A stretch of 64,000 bases of DNA, from NCBI RefSeq assembly GCF_002076895.1, contig NZ_CP020465.1:3410001-3474000 (forward strand), written 5' to 3'. Both the position numbers and the translations under genes were made by a program. The notes under the pieces were generated by a model. The model did no database searches. It was not told the origin of the DNA and saw nothing but the letters and a program-made list of their open reading frames with translations. Positions 50,680 to 59,533 of this stretch are shown here, piece by piece; the stretch's first letter is position 1; every line of letters begins with the position of its first letter. This stretch comes from Cognaticolwellia beringensis (GTDB lineage: Bacteria > Pseudomonadota > Gammaproteobacteria > Enterobacterales > Alteromonadaceae).

Positions 50680-50993
50680 CATTACTGACTATTGCGTTAA
50701 TGGCGCTGATCACTTTTACCACGCGTTATTTATTTATTCATCCACGCTTGCCTGTACGCTTGGGGGCAAAAATGGCGAAGCTGTTAAGTTTTAGTGCTCC
50801 GGCGGTATTAACCGCTATTTGGGTACCTATTATATTTATTCAGCAAGGTGAGTTAAATGTGTCACTGCATAATCCCTATTTAATTGCTGCATCATTTGCG
50901 ATCGTGGCAGCGGCAAAAAGTAAAAGTATCTATTTGACCATGTTTATTGGACTTATTGCTTTTGTTTTAAGTCGTTACCTTCTAACACTATAA
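50676..50993 (+). CDS. azlD: Branched-chain amino acid exporter, small subunit AzlD
   Basis: 105 residues with about four hydrophobic segments. FTTRYLFIHPRLPVRLGAKM near 14-33 with the R-x-x-F pattern and the PAVLTAIWVPII segment are typical of AzlD. It overlaps azlC by 4 bases, so translation is coupled. Inner-membrane partner of AzlC. Confidence 0.87.
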   Translation: MTLLTIALMALITFTTRYLFIHPRLPVRLGAKMAKLLSFSAPAVLTAIWVPIIFIQQGELNVSLHNPYLIAASFAIVAAAKSKSIYLTMFIGLIAFVLSRYLLTL

Positions 50994-51175
50994 ATTAGTT
51001 CATTCACAGTAGAGGTTAGCTTCTTTAATGTTGATCTATTATGCAAGTAATGCATGTTTTTATGGTATTTATAGCTAAAAAGGCACTGCTTATCGAATAA
51101 AGCTTGTCAGTTGATATTGATAGCTTTTAAGATGGCGTACGCCTTTTATCTGAGATTATCATTATAAATATTGCT

Positions 51176-52612
51176 ATGAATTTAACTAAATCATTAACTA
51201 CTATTGCCATTGTAAGCGCTTTGACGTTTACACAAACTAGCTTTGTTCAAGCGGCAGACACCAAAACTAAGGCTGAATCTCCATCTAGCTGGTTAAACTT
51301 AAGTGCTAAAGAGCTGAAAGCAGTAGAACGCTACGCAACTGAATATAAAGATTATATTTATAAAGCACCAACGGAATTAACCTTCGTTACAGAGACTATT
51401 AAGCGGGTTAAAAAACAAGGTTTTAAAAAACTAACCGAAAAAAGCAAATTATCACCAGGTGCGCGCTTTTATGATGTTAACCGTGATCGTACTATTACCC
51501 TGATTGTGATCGGTAAGAAACCACTAGAGCAAGGCACACGTATCGTCGGTGCTCACATTGATGCCCCGCGTCTTGAGATTAAAGGGCGACCTTTATTTGA
51601 AAAAGAAAAGTTTGCTATGTTTCAAACTTATATTCACGGCGGGATTAAAACCTATCAATGGGTTAATATTCCATTAGCCCTAGTGGGACGAGTGGATAAA
51701 AAAGATGGCACCACGGTAAATATTTCAGTTGGCTTTGATGAAAATGATCCTATCTTTTTAGTGACAGATCTTGCTCCGCATGTTGACTCGCCTAATCGTA
51801 AGCGCACCAGTCGCGATGTTATCGGTAAAGAAGAGCTTGATATTATCGTTGCTGCCAAGCCTGAATTAGATAAAAAAATTAAAGATCAAGTCAGTGAATA
51901 TTTAAAGTCAGAATATGATATTTCAGTGGAAGATTTAGTATCAGCCGAGCTTGCCTTAGTGCCAGCAACTAAACCACGCGATGTTGGCTTTGACCGCAGT
52001 ATGATTGCAGCGTACGGCCAAGATGATAAAGCGTCTTCAATAGCTGCTGTTAAAGCATTAACTGAGCAAAAAACACCAGAATATACGGCTATTGCTTATT
52101 TAGTTGATAATGAGGAAGTCGGTAATATCAATAACACCGGTGCGAGCTCTACTTATTTAGTCGACTTAATTAGTGGTTTACTGCATAACCAAAAGGGCGA
52201 TAGTTATAATGACTACCAATTGCGCAAAGTATTACGTAATACTAAAGTGATTTCTGCAGATGTAAATCCTGGTGTTAATCCAACATGGTCAAATGTCTGG
52301 GAACTAGGGAATGCTCCGCGTTTGGGCAATGGCGTTAACTTAAAGCTTTATGGTGGTGGTTTTAATGCTAACTCTGAGTATATGGCATGGACGCGCAATT
52401 ATTTAGACAATTCTGATATTAAGTGGCAAACATCAACTTATAAAGGTAAGGCTTCTGGCGGTACAATTGGCAGTGATTTATCTAACGATAATATGGAAGT
52501 CATTGATTTTGGTATTCCAATTTTATCAATTCATTCACCTTATGCCGTTGGTTCAAAAGTTGATTTGTATTCATTGTACAAAGCGATGTCAGCGTTTTAT
52601 CAGGAAAAGTAG
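51176..52612 (+). CDS. Exported M18-family aminopeptidase
   Basis: 478 residues. A Sec signal peptide is clear: MNLTKSLTTIAIVSALTFTQ with a cleavage site near VQAAD. The rest is M18 (aspartyl aminopeptidase type): HIDAPRLEIK near 126-135 holds the first zinc His and Asp, GQDDKASS the bridging Asp, DNEEVGN the catalytic and metal Glu pair, and ADVNPGVNPTW a further metal Asp. The HIDAP motif replaces the commoner HTDSP. M18 enzymes are usually cytosolic, so the export signal is notable. Followed by a strong terminator. Confidence 0.88.
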   Translation: MNLTKSLTTIAIVSALTFTQTSFVQAADTKTKAESPSSWLNLSAKELKAVERYATEYKDYIYKAPTELTFVTETIKRVKKQGFKKLTEKSKLSPGARFYDVNRDRTITLIVIGKKPLEQGTRIVGAHIDAPRLEIKGRPLFEKEKFAMFQTYIHGGIKTYQWVNIPLALVGRVDKKDGTTVNISVGFDENDPIFLVTDLAPHVDSPNRKRTSRDVIGKEELDIIVAAKPELDKKIKDQVSEYLKSEYDISVEDLVSAELALVPATKPRDVGFDRSMIAAYGQDDKASSIAAVKALTEQKTPEYTAIAYLVDNEEVGNINNTGASSTYLVDLISGLLHNQKGDSYNDYQLRKVLRNTKVISADVNPGVNPTWSNVWELGNAPRLGNGVNLKLYGGGFNANSEYMAWTRNYLDNSDIKWQTSTYKGKASGGTIGSDLSNDNMEVIDFGIPILSIHSPYAVGSKVDLYSLYKAMSAFYQEK

Positions 52613-52673
52613 TTATTAATGCTTATCGGTTAAGTTTAGCAATAATGATGTAATATCTTGAACTGAAAACAAC

Positions 52674-52702
52674 AAAGCCGTATTTAATCAATACGGCTTT
52701 TT
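52674..52702 (+). terminator. Terminator of the M18 peptidase gene
   Basis: Perfect 11-bp arms AAAGCCGTATT/AATACGGCTTT around the 5-base loop TAATC, ending in a short T run. It lies 62 bases past the stop. Confidence 0.88.
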
Positions 52703-52886
52703 GGTTTCAAGGGCTAACCCTTTTATATTTTTACTGACTTAGTTAAAGTCACTTTGTAAGTCACTTGTTACTCGGCATTTATGCCAACAACTATGCTAAT
52801 TAAAACCTAACCTTTATGTTCAATCTCTCGAACAATATAGGCATGTTAAATGATGCAATTAAATGACTGATGTAATCTTAAATTAA

Positions 52887-53990
52887 TTATAGCTTTAACT
52901 GCTGCTTTGCAGCGACAGGGTTAGCATACATGGTTAATAACCAATGCTGTTGTGCTAGCGTCAGGTTTTCCATGCGTTTGTTAAGTTGTTCAAGCACAGT
53001 ATCGTCAGTTTGTTGCTGATTAAGCTTTGCATGTGCCACTAAGTTACTGTCGTATAATTTATAGTTGCTAATAATCTCTTTATCGATAGCAGCGGCGATG
53101 GCTTTACTGTCGGCGTAATCGCCTTGAATCGGCTGACAAAACTCAATATGTACTCGGCCCTTTTGACCAATTAAACCTTGTGTAATACTTTTTAAGTCTT
53201 CGCCTTCTTGTTTTTGATAACTGCCGGTGGCTTCTTTTTCAGCAAGCTCTATTGCTTTGTCATTATCACAGGGATCAAACTCATAAGAAATTGATACTGG
53301 TACTATGTTAATTTCCGCTAGGTAATCTGCTATAGGGATTTGTTTATCTTTATTAAGTAAGAGCATAGAAACTAATGCTGAATTAGTTTTGTCTATACCA
53401 TCTTTGGCTCGTCCTTCACGTTGTGCTATCCAAATGTTTTGGTTTCGGTTAGCGACTGTGTCATGAATATAGGCAGATAATTGTTTAGACGCTTTAAGCA
53501 TCGCGCGTTTATTTTCTTCGTTACGTTTTACAATAAAGCTTTTGTTAATACGCATTAAGTCGGCAACCCAAGGCTGATGCAGTAAGTTATCGCCTACTGC
53601 CGCTTCTACCGTATTTATACCACTTTTGTATAAAGCTAAATTCACTAAGGCTACATCTAAAACAATATCACGATGATTACTTATAAACAGTGCAGGTTTT
53701 GTGTTATCAAAATTATCCATGCCGCTATAGCTAAAGCCGTCAGTACTTTTTTTGATTAAATGATGTAAGTATTTTGCAACTTCAATTTGGATTTGTTTAA
53801 TATTGTGAAATTTTTGAGCGCGAAACTTTAACGACCACTTTACAATGGTGCAAGCAAGTTGCGGCAGAGCTTGATATAAGCGTGGCATTTTTAAACTGGC
53901 GATCGAAGCTTGTAAGCCTTTTTCGTTAATTAACTTTTCGATTACGGCAACTACCTCATCATCACGATAAGGACGTATATCATCAAACAT
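52887..53990 (-). CDS. PlsC-like glycerolipid acyltransferase
   Basis: 367 residues. The acyltransferase core lies at about 95-310: SNHRDIVLD holds the catalytic His and Asp, INKSFIVKR is the second block, and WIAQREGRAKDG is the third (equivalent to the EGTR motif). PVSISYEFDP is the fourth. HRDIVLD with one extra residue between His and Asp marks a subgroup seen in marine gammaproteobacteria and Bacteroidetes, as I recall. It probably acylates lysophosphatidate or a related lipid at the membrane. The C-terminal 50 residues are helical and not part of the core. Confidence 0.8.
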   Translation of the reverse strand: MFDDIRPYRDDEVVAVIEKLINEKGLQASIASLKMPRLYQALPQLACTIVKWSLKFRAQKFHNIKQIQIEVAKYLHHLIKKSTDGFSYSGMDNFDNTKPALFISNHRDIVLDVALVNLALYKSGINTVEAAVGDNLLHQPWVADLMRINKSFIVKRNEENKRAMLKASKQLSAYIHDTVANRNQNIWIAQREGRAKDGIDKTNSALVSMLLLNKDKQIPIADYLAEINIVPVSISYEFDPCDNDKAIELAEKEATGSYQKQEGEDLKSITQGLIGQKGRVHIEFCQPIQGDYADSKAIAAAIDKEIISNYKLYDSNLVAHAKLNQQQTDDTVLEQLNKRMENLTLAQQHWLLTMYANPVAAKQQLKL

Positions 53991-54349
53991 TCAAAAATCT
54001 CTTTTATAGCCAAACATAAATAATCACTGAATAGCGATTATAACCGAATCATATTGAAAAATGCTTGTATTGTTTAATAGTTTATCGATTTAATTCGGTA
54101 AATAAACTTACAAGTAGCAGTTGATAAATAAGTCTGCATTATTTGCTAATGCTAACTTCAATACCTCATTGAAAAGTATTATGCTTTAGCTTAGGTCTGT
54201 TTTTTATAACGTAATGTTTTTAAATTGGTTAATGATGCGAATTTCATTGCTTATTTGGTTTACTTTATACGCAGTGGTTGGCTATTTCCCCTGTAATAAG
54301 TGAACAGAAATTTTGTGTTCTTAGTATAAGTTTAACGCTTGGAGGTAAT
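53991..54349. other. 359-base intergenic stretch
   Basis: Lies between the divergent acyltransferase and GNAT genes. AT-rich, with stops in all frames that I checked by eye, and no clear promoter pair, hairpin or RNA gene. Part of it (54278-54349) is an in-frame extension of the GNAT gene that I consider untranslated. Confidence 0.5.
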
Positions 54350-54859
54350 TTGATTTTAGATACAGCTAGATTGAAACTACGACTACTTAACACTAGTGAT
54401 GCAGAGATGATTCTAGCATTATTAAATGAAGAATCATTTATTAAAAATATTGGAGATAAAGCCGTTAGAAATCTGCAAGATGCTCTAAATTATATCAACA
54501 ATGGCCCATTAGCTGTACAGGCAAAGTTTGGTTTTAGTTTTTACTGTTGTGTTAAAAAAGATGATGGTCAAGCCATTGGTATATCAGGCTTAACTAAAAG
54601 AGATGGCATTGACTATCCTGAAATTGGTTTTGCATTTTTCGCTAAGTATTGTCGCCAAGGCTATGGTTTTGAATCTGCACAAGCGATTATTCACTATGCC
54701 AATGCTCAACTAGCCATTAAGCATCTACAGGCAATATGTAATCCAGATAACGAAGCGTCTAAAACTTTATTGCAACGGCTCGGTTTTAGTTTTGATAAAC
54801 ACACCACCTTAGCGGATACTAATCAAACAGTTATGCTGTTTGATCTTAACGCGTCGTAA
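54350..54859 (+). CDS. GNAT-family N-acetyltransferase (RimJ/RimL type)
   Basis: 169 residues from TTG at 54350, chosen because GGAGGT lies at 54341-54346 with ideal spacing and MILDTARLKLRLL is the normal family start. An in-frame ATG at 54278 has no ribosome site. Fold elements: TARLKLRLL, ISGLTKRDGIDYPEIGFAF, QGYGFESAQAII (acetyl-CoA loop, the usual R/Q-x-x-G-x-G/A), CNPDNEASKTLLQRLGF. Acts on an unknown small molecule or protein N-terminus. Monocistronic. Confidence 0.82.
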   Translation: MILDTARLKLRLLNTSDAEMILALLNEESFIKNIGDKAVRNLQDALNYINNGPLAVQAKFGFSFYCCVKKDDGQAIGISGLTKRDGIDYPEIGFAFFAKYCRQGYGFESAQAIIHYANAQLAIKHLQAICNPDNEASKTLLQRLGFSFDKHTTLADTNQTVMLFDLNAS

Positions 54860-55003
54860 GTTTTATAAATTAACACTTGTATTGATCAATATCGAACTAG
54901 AGCAAATTAATTTAAATAGTTACTATATTTACTGTAAATCACTTGCATTTTTATCATTTAGGCCCAAGATTAATAATGAGTAGCTAATAAAAAGGAACAC
55001 CTT

Positions 55004-55360
55004 ATGAAAATAAATCTTTCAGGTCACCATGTAGACGTTACAGAATCAATTAAAGAACATATCCATGAAAAGTTTTCAAAAATAGCCACACATTTTCCAA
55101 CCTTAATTTCACTAGACATTATTTTATCTTACGAACATCACAAACATAATATTGAAATTCGCACTACATATGAAGGTGGTCGTATGTCGGTATCAGCGAA
55201 CGATAGTGTGATGTATCCTGCCATTGCCACAGGAGTAAAAAAATTGGATGCTGCATTGAAGCATCGTAAAGGTTTATTAAAGGCTAATTTACATAGCAAA
55301 CCGGTAACAACAGCACCCGAAATTGCTCACGAAAAAGTTCAAGAAATGAACCTGAATTAA
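55004..55360 (+). CDS. hpf: Ribosome hibernation promoting factor (HPF/YfiA family)
   Basis: 118 residues, with the beta-alpha-beta-beta-beta-alpha fold expected from MKINLSGHHVDVTESIKEHI and SKIATHFPTLISLDIILSYE, then DSVMYPAIATGVKKLDAALKHRK near 67-89. The basic helix end binds the decoding region of the 30S subunit. At 118 residues it is longer than short HPF (about 95) but lacks the C-terminal dimerisation domain of long HPF; the extra 20 residues are polar. AAAGGAACACC is a good ribosome site. Followed by a terminator and then arfB. Confidence 0.9.
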   Translation: MKINLSGHHVDVTESIKEHIHEKFSKIATHFPTLISLDIILSYEHHKHNIEIRTTYEGGRMSVSANDSVMYPAIATGVKKLDAALKHRKGLLKANLHSKPVTTAPEIAHEKVQEMNLN

Positions 55361-55388
55361 TCTACCATTAAATTAATCTTATTCTGAT

Positions 55389-55412
55389 AAGGAGGCGAAA
55401 GCCTCCTTTTTT
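55389..55412 (+). terminator. Terminator of hpf
   Basis: Perfect 8-bp arms AAGGAGGC/GCCTCCTT with a GAAA tetraloop, then four further T residues. 29 bases past the stop. Confidence 0.92.
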
Positions 55413-55518
55413 AATGCTTGTTTTCTACCATTTGGCTTGAATAAACAGCCAATTAGTTTGGCATCACAAGGAAATACCCTTAATATATAGACTATTAAAA
55501 TCGGCTTTTAGAGGTTAT

Positions 55519-55932
55519 ATGTTAGAAATTTCCAACAATGTCACTATTGCTGATTGGGAAATTGAACTTACTGGGATTAGAGCCACTGGCAACGGAGGTC
55601 AACGAGTCAACAAAGTTGAAACCGCAATTCATTTACGTTTCGATATCAAACGTTCATCTTTACCTCCCATATACAAAGATAGGCTATTAAAACTCTCAGA
55701 TAGTCGAGTCTCAAGTGATGGCATTATCATTATTAAAGCGCAATCTTTTAGGACACAATCAATGAATAAAGACGACGCGTTAAAGCGACTCAAAGAGTTG
55801 ATTAACTCGGCAATGATAGTAAAGAAAGCTCGAAGACCCACCAAGCCGACAAAAGGCTCAAACCTTCGGCGTTTAGATTCAAAGAAAAAGACCAGCACAA
55901 ATAAAGTATTACGCGGAAAAGTAGATCATTAA
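55519..55932 (+). CDS. arfB: Alternative ribosome-rescue factor ArfB (YaeJ)
   Basis: 137 residues. The release-factor motif GGQ sits in TGNGGQRVNKVETAIHL near 23-39. The C-terminal tail is rich in Lys/Arg (KKARRPTKPTKGSNLRRLDSKKK, from about 97), which occupies the empty mRNA channel of stalled ribosomes. It hydrolyses peptidyl-tRNA on ribosomes without a stop codon. It follows hpf, grouping two stationary-phase ribosome factors, though each has its own transcript. Confidence 0.93.
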   Translation: MLEISNNVTIADWEIELTGIRATGNGGQRVNKVETAIHLRFDIKRSSLPPIYKDRLLKLSDSRVSSDGIIIIKAQSFRTQSMNKDDALKRLKELINSAMIVKKARRPTKPTKGSNLRRLDSKKKTSTNKVLRGKVDH

Positions 55933-56007
55933 TATTTTTCAATAAGTTAACTTTATTTAATTCACATAAAATGACCAATAGATAAGTAAAACGCACAGGA
56001 AATACGC

Positions 56008-57027
56008 ATGGATAATGATTTGACGTTTTGTCAGATGCCACTTGATCGCGCATCAACGTTAAGGAAAAGCAACACCTGGCTACAAGAAAAACTAAGCGCT
56101 GTAGATAGCCGTTTCTATTTTTATTGGCGTGGCAATTACCTTTATATTGAAGAAAAAATATGTGTATTTACTGAGAAATGTACCGTGGATACAGATGTCG
56201 ATTTTTCAAAGACTCTAGCATTTACCGACGTTATCACTAGAAGCCCGATAACTTTTTTAGGCACGAATGAAGATGTTGCCCATTTTGTTTGTGATCTATC
56301 GTTAATGACTGATATCGAGATCACACCATGGTTGGGTAAAGTCGCTTTCGATAAGGTAGAATTTATTGATTTTAGGCGTTCATTGTCGTTACTTAACCCT
56401 CAACAAGCGGCTATTATAAGTTATGCAAAAGCCTTAATACATTGGCAGAAAAGTGCTCTGTTTTGTGGACATTGTGGTGGTAAAACAAAGCCTATGGATG
56501 GTGGTCATCGTCTAGTTTGTGAAAATGACAGTTGTCAAAAAGAGCATTTTCCTCGCACTGACCCTGTTGTTATTATGTTAGTTGAATATCAACCTAAATC
56601 TGGCCCTGCCGTCTGCTTATTGGCTGAGCATCATAGAACGCCTGAGCAAGTTTATTCCACGCTTGCGGGCTTCGTAGACCCCGGTGAGTCTCTGCAAGAA
56701 GCGGTTAAAAGAGAAGTTTATGAAGAAGCTGGCGTTACCGTTTCTAGTGTTAGCTTTATTGACTCACAACCTTGGCCATTTCCAAATTCTTTAATGATAG
56801 GTTTTATTGCCCAAGCACAGGGTATGGATTTATGTTTGGAAGAAGCAGAGTTACGTAGCGCTGGTTGGTTTACTGCTCAACAGTTAGCAGACTTTAGTGA
56901 GTGGGGAGATGAAGGTGATGCACCTAAGCTACCAAGGAAAGAGTCAATATCACGATTGTTAATCGATCTATGGTGTGAGCGGCAATTACGGATTGCTGAT
57001 AATGCATTAAGTCTGGATACAGTGTAA
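56008..57027 (+). CDS. nudC: NAD(+) diphosphatase / RNA decapping Nudix enzyme NudC
   Basis: 339 residues. The zinc ribbon has CGHCGG near 153-158 and CENDSC near 171-176, followed by HFPRTDPVVIMLV. The Nudix box is GFVDPGESLQEAVKREVYEEAGV (key residues G-x5-E-x7-R-E-x-x-E-E-x-G near 220-242). A downstream SQPWPFPNSLM is the NADH-pyrophosphatase signature SQPWPFPxS. It hydrolyses NAD(H) and removes NAD caps from RNA. Longer than E. coli NudC (257) because of an N-terminal domain of about 120 residues. Confidence 0.94.
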   Translation: MDNDLTFCQMPLDRASTLRKSNTWLQEKLSAVDSRFYFYWRGNYLYIEEKICVFTEKCTVDTDVDFSKTLAFTDVITRSPITFLGTNEDVAHFVCDLSLMTDIEITPWLGKVAFDKVEFIDFRRSLSLLNPQQAAIISYAKALIHWQKSALFCGHCGGKTKPMDGGHRLVCENDSCQKEHFPRTDPVVIMLVEYQPKSGPAVCLLAEHHRTPEQVYSTLAGFVDPGESLQEAVKREVYEEAGVTVSSVSFIDSQPWPFPNSLMIGFIAQAQGMDLCLEEAELRSAGWFTAQQLADFSEWGDEGDAPKLPRKESISRLLIDLWCERQLRIADNALSLDTV

Positions 57028-57109
57028 GTTCAATGAACAGGGCACAACTCGTTATAAAATATTTGCGATCACATAACAAAATTACCACTCGGTATTTTAA
57101 TCTGCAACA

Positions 57110-58015
57110 CTAGTTTGCTTCTGTCATTATCCACGACTTAAAGCACTGAATTGCAGTAGATGAATGATGTTGTATAAGGTAGTAACCTGCATTAGCTTCA
57201 ATGGGCTTAAAAGGTGCTACCAAACGGCCTTGCTTAAAGTCATCCTCCACCAAGGCATACCGAGCTAAGGCGATACCTAAACCGGCTTCTGCTGCCGCCA
57301 TTGCCATATCAGTTCGATTAAAAAAAGAACCTCGATGACTGTCTGCTTTTATTTTCATTTCAGTAAACCAGTATGCCCATTCCGCATTTTTCTTAGCATG
57401 TCGCCATGGCATTGCATCATGTAACAAGTTCACAGACTGCCAAATTTTTTGTTGATTTTTTGATGAACTATCTTGCCAGTCAAAGCGTTGAAAATAATCA
57501 GGGTTCATCACCGGAATGAGTTTTTCAGGCAATATTAATTCAGCGGCTTTATTCGCATAAGGTGATTGTCCATAATCTATAGCCAGATCAAAGTTATCAT
57601 CTTGATGATCAACCAAAGCGCCTTCCGCGAAGGTTTGAATATTAATATTTGGATAAAGGGTATAAAATTTATGTAGGCGTGGAACTAACCATTTATAGGC
57701 AAAAGAGGGTGTAAGCTTTAGTTTAATGTCACCGTCTTGAGATTGGCCTTGTTGTAATTTAGTAATAATACTTTCTATTTCATAAAAGTTGTTTTTTACT
57801 ACTTGATAAATCTGCTGGCCAGCGAAGGTTAGCTTAATTCCACGGGAGTGCCTTTCAAATAGCTTAATCGAAAGTTGGCTTTCTAATAAGTTTATTTGTT
57901 GGCTGATTGCCCCTGTGGTGATATGTAAATAACTCGCAGCTTGAGTAAAACTGCCAAGCTTTGCAGCGATCTCAAAAGTAACTAAACCAGAAAATAGACT
58001 GTTTTTTATTGCCAT
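57110..58015 (-). CDS. LysR-type regulator (GcvA-like), probable regulator of dadA
   Basis: 301 residues. Helix-turn-helix at about 10-60 (AAKLGSFTQAASYLHITTGAISQQINLLE core AASYLHITTGAISQQI), then a substrate-binding domain with the GcvA-like phrase LKLTPSFAYKWLVPRLHKFY. It lies divergent from dadA with 120 bases between the start codons, so it most likely controls it. The effector may be a D-amino acid or its keto product. LysR sites (T-N11-A) could not be singled out in the AT-rich spacer. Confidence 0.86.
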   Translation of the reverse strand: MAIKNSLFSGLVTFEIAAKLGSFTQAASYLHITTGAISQQINLLESQLSIKLFERHSRGIKLTFAGQQIYQVVKNNFYEIESIITKLQQGQSQDGDIKLKLTPSFAYKWLVPRLHKFYTLYPNINIQTFAEGALVDHQDDNFDLAIDYGQSPYANKAAELILPEKLIPVMNPDYFQRFDWQDSSSKNQQKIWQSVNLLHDAMPWRHAKKNAEWAYWFTEMKIKADSHRGSFFNRTDMAMAAAEAGLGIALARYALVEDDFKQGRLVAPFKPIEANAGYYLIQHHSSTAIQCFKSWIMTEAN

Positions 58016-58135
58016 ACATGTATCGAGCCTTTAGAAATACTAAAGGCAGAGTTTAATAACTATCGTTTGCTAAATATAGTCTATTTTTGCATTATCCTGA
58101 TAAATTTACTCTTTAGACATGTTGAAGCTTTATTT

Positions 58136-59386
58136 ATGAAAGTTATCGTTTTAGGTGCTGGTGTAGTTGGACTAACATCGGCATGGTACTTAGCCCAAGC
58201 AGGTCATCAAGTTGTTGTTCTTGATCGACAACAGGGCAGTGGTAAAGAAACCAGTTTTGCGAATGCAGGTCAAATTTCCTATGGCTATTCATCTCCTTGG
58301 GCCGGGCCAGGTATCCCGTTAAAAGCGCTTAAATGGTTAACTCAAAAACATTCTCCACTGGTTGTAAAACCCGGTACTTCACCAGCACTATACCTGTGGG
58401 CAATGGCAATGTTAAAAAACTGCAATGATAAAAGTTATCAAACTAATAAGGGCAGAATGCTACGCATCGCAAATTATAGTCGCCAATGCTTATTAGATTT
58501 ACGTAAAGAACATGCTATAAAATATCAAGATCGTCAGCAAGGAACACTGCAAGTTTTTCGTCAACAGTCGCAAGTTGATGCAGTGCAAAAAGATATGAAA
58601 TTATTAACCGACTACGGTACGCGCTTTCAACTACTGGACGTCGCAGATTGCATTCAAAAAGAGCCAGGATTAGCTTTAGTTAAAGATAAAATAGTTGCGG
58701 GTTTACATCTGCCTGATGACGAAACAGGAGACTGTTATCAATTTTGTCAGCAACTGACTGAGCTAGCAATAAAAGCAGGCGTGGAATTTAAATTTAACGT
58801 TCAGGTAAATAGAATATTAACAGAAAATGATAAAATAACCAGCGTTGATACCTCTATAGGTCAACTTAAGGCTGACGCATATGTTGTCGCATTGGGAAGT
58901 TATTCGGCGAATTTATTACACCCACTTGGCATCAATTTACCGGTATATCCAGTTAAAGGTTATTCACTTACCGTGCCTATTATCGATGCGGACCTTTCAC
59001 CTGTATCAACCGTCATGGATGAAAGCTATAAAGTGGCATTAACTCGTTTTGATGATCGCATTAGAGTAGCAGGCACGGCAGAGCTAACAGGGTTCAATTT
59101 AGACATAGCCGAGAAAAGAAAAGCGACTATTGCCATGGTAGTTGAGGATTTATTTCCGCAAGCTGGAGATATGACTAAAGCCGAGTTTTGGACCGGATTA
59201 CGACCAATGACGCCAGACGGTACACCAATTATAGGTAAAACTAAAATTAGTAATTTATATACCAATACCGGGCATGGCACATTAGGTTGGACAATGGCAT
59301 GTGGATCAGGGAAATTACTTGCTGATATCGTCTCTGGTCAGCAAACCGATATTGACCCTAGTGGTTTGAATTCGTTTCGCTATTAG
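58136..59386 (+). CDS. dadA: D-amino acid dehydrogenase
   Basis: 416 residues from ATG at 58136; a longer frame from 58067 adds a hydrophobic run that is not part of the family. MKVIVLGAGVVGLTSAWYLA is the FAD-binding start, with GKETSFANAGQISYGYSSPW near 38-57 typical of DadA. The C-terminal GLRPMTPDGTPIIG and NTGHGTLGWTMACGSG close the FAD site. It oxidises D-amino acids such as D-alanine, passing electrons to the quinone pool. Divergent from a LysR-type gene. Confidence 0.92.
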   Translation: MKVIVLGAGVVGLTSAWYLAQAGHQVVVLDRQQGSGKETSFANAGQISYGYSSPWAGPGIPLKALKWLTQKHSPLVVKPGTSPALYLWAMAMLKNCNDKSYQTNKGRMLRIANYSRQCLLDLRKEHAIKYQDRQQGTLQVFRQQSQVDAVQKDMKLLTDYGTRFQLLDVADCIQKEPGLALVKDKIVAGLHLPDDETGDCYQFCQQLTELAIKAGVEFKFNVQVNRILTENDKITSVDTSIGQLKADAYVVALGSYSANLLHPLGINLPVYPVKGYSLTVPIIDADLSPVSTVMDESYKVALTRFDDRIRVAGTAELTGFNLDIAEKRKATIAMVVEDLFPQAGDMTKAEFWTGLRPMTPDGTPIIGKTKISNLYTNTGHGTLGWTMACGSGKLLADIVSGQQTDIDPSGLNSFRY

Positions 59387-59461
59387 CTAGATTTAGGGGG
59401 GGCAAGACAAAATCAATATGACAATATTCAAGTCCGTAATAATGAGCAAAGCTGTAAAAAT

Positions 59462-59502
59462 GCTGTAACTTACGATTGAAAGTTACCATTGAAAGTTACA
59501 GC
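59462..59502 (+). repeat. Tandem 13-base repeat inside an inverted repeat
   Basis: GCTGTAACTT (59462-59471) pairs perfectly with AAGTTACAGC (59493-59502). Between them ATTGAAAGTTAC occurs twice with a 13-base period (59475-59486, 59488-59499). The left arm can therefore pair with either copy. Located between convergent dadA and the cyclophilin gene, it may act as an RNA-end structure. Confidence 0.7.
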
Positions 59503-59533
59503 TACATCTTATGCTTATTAATTTTTAGTGCGA

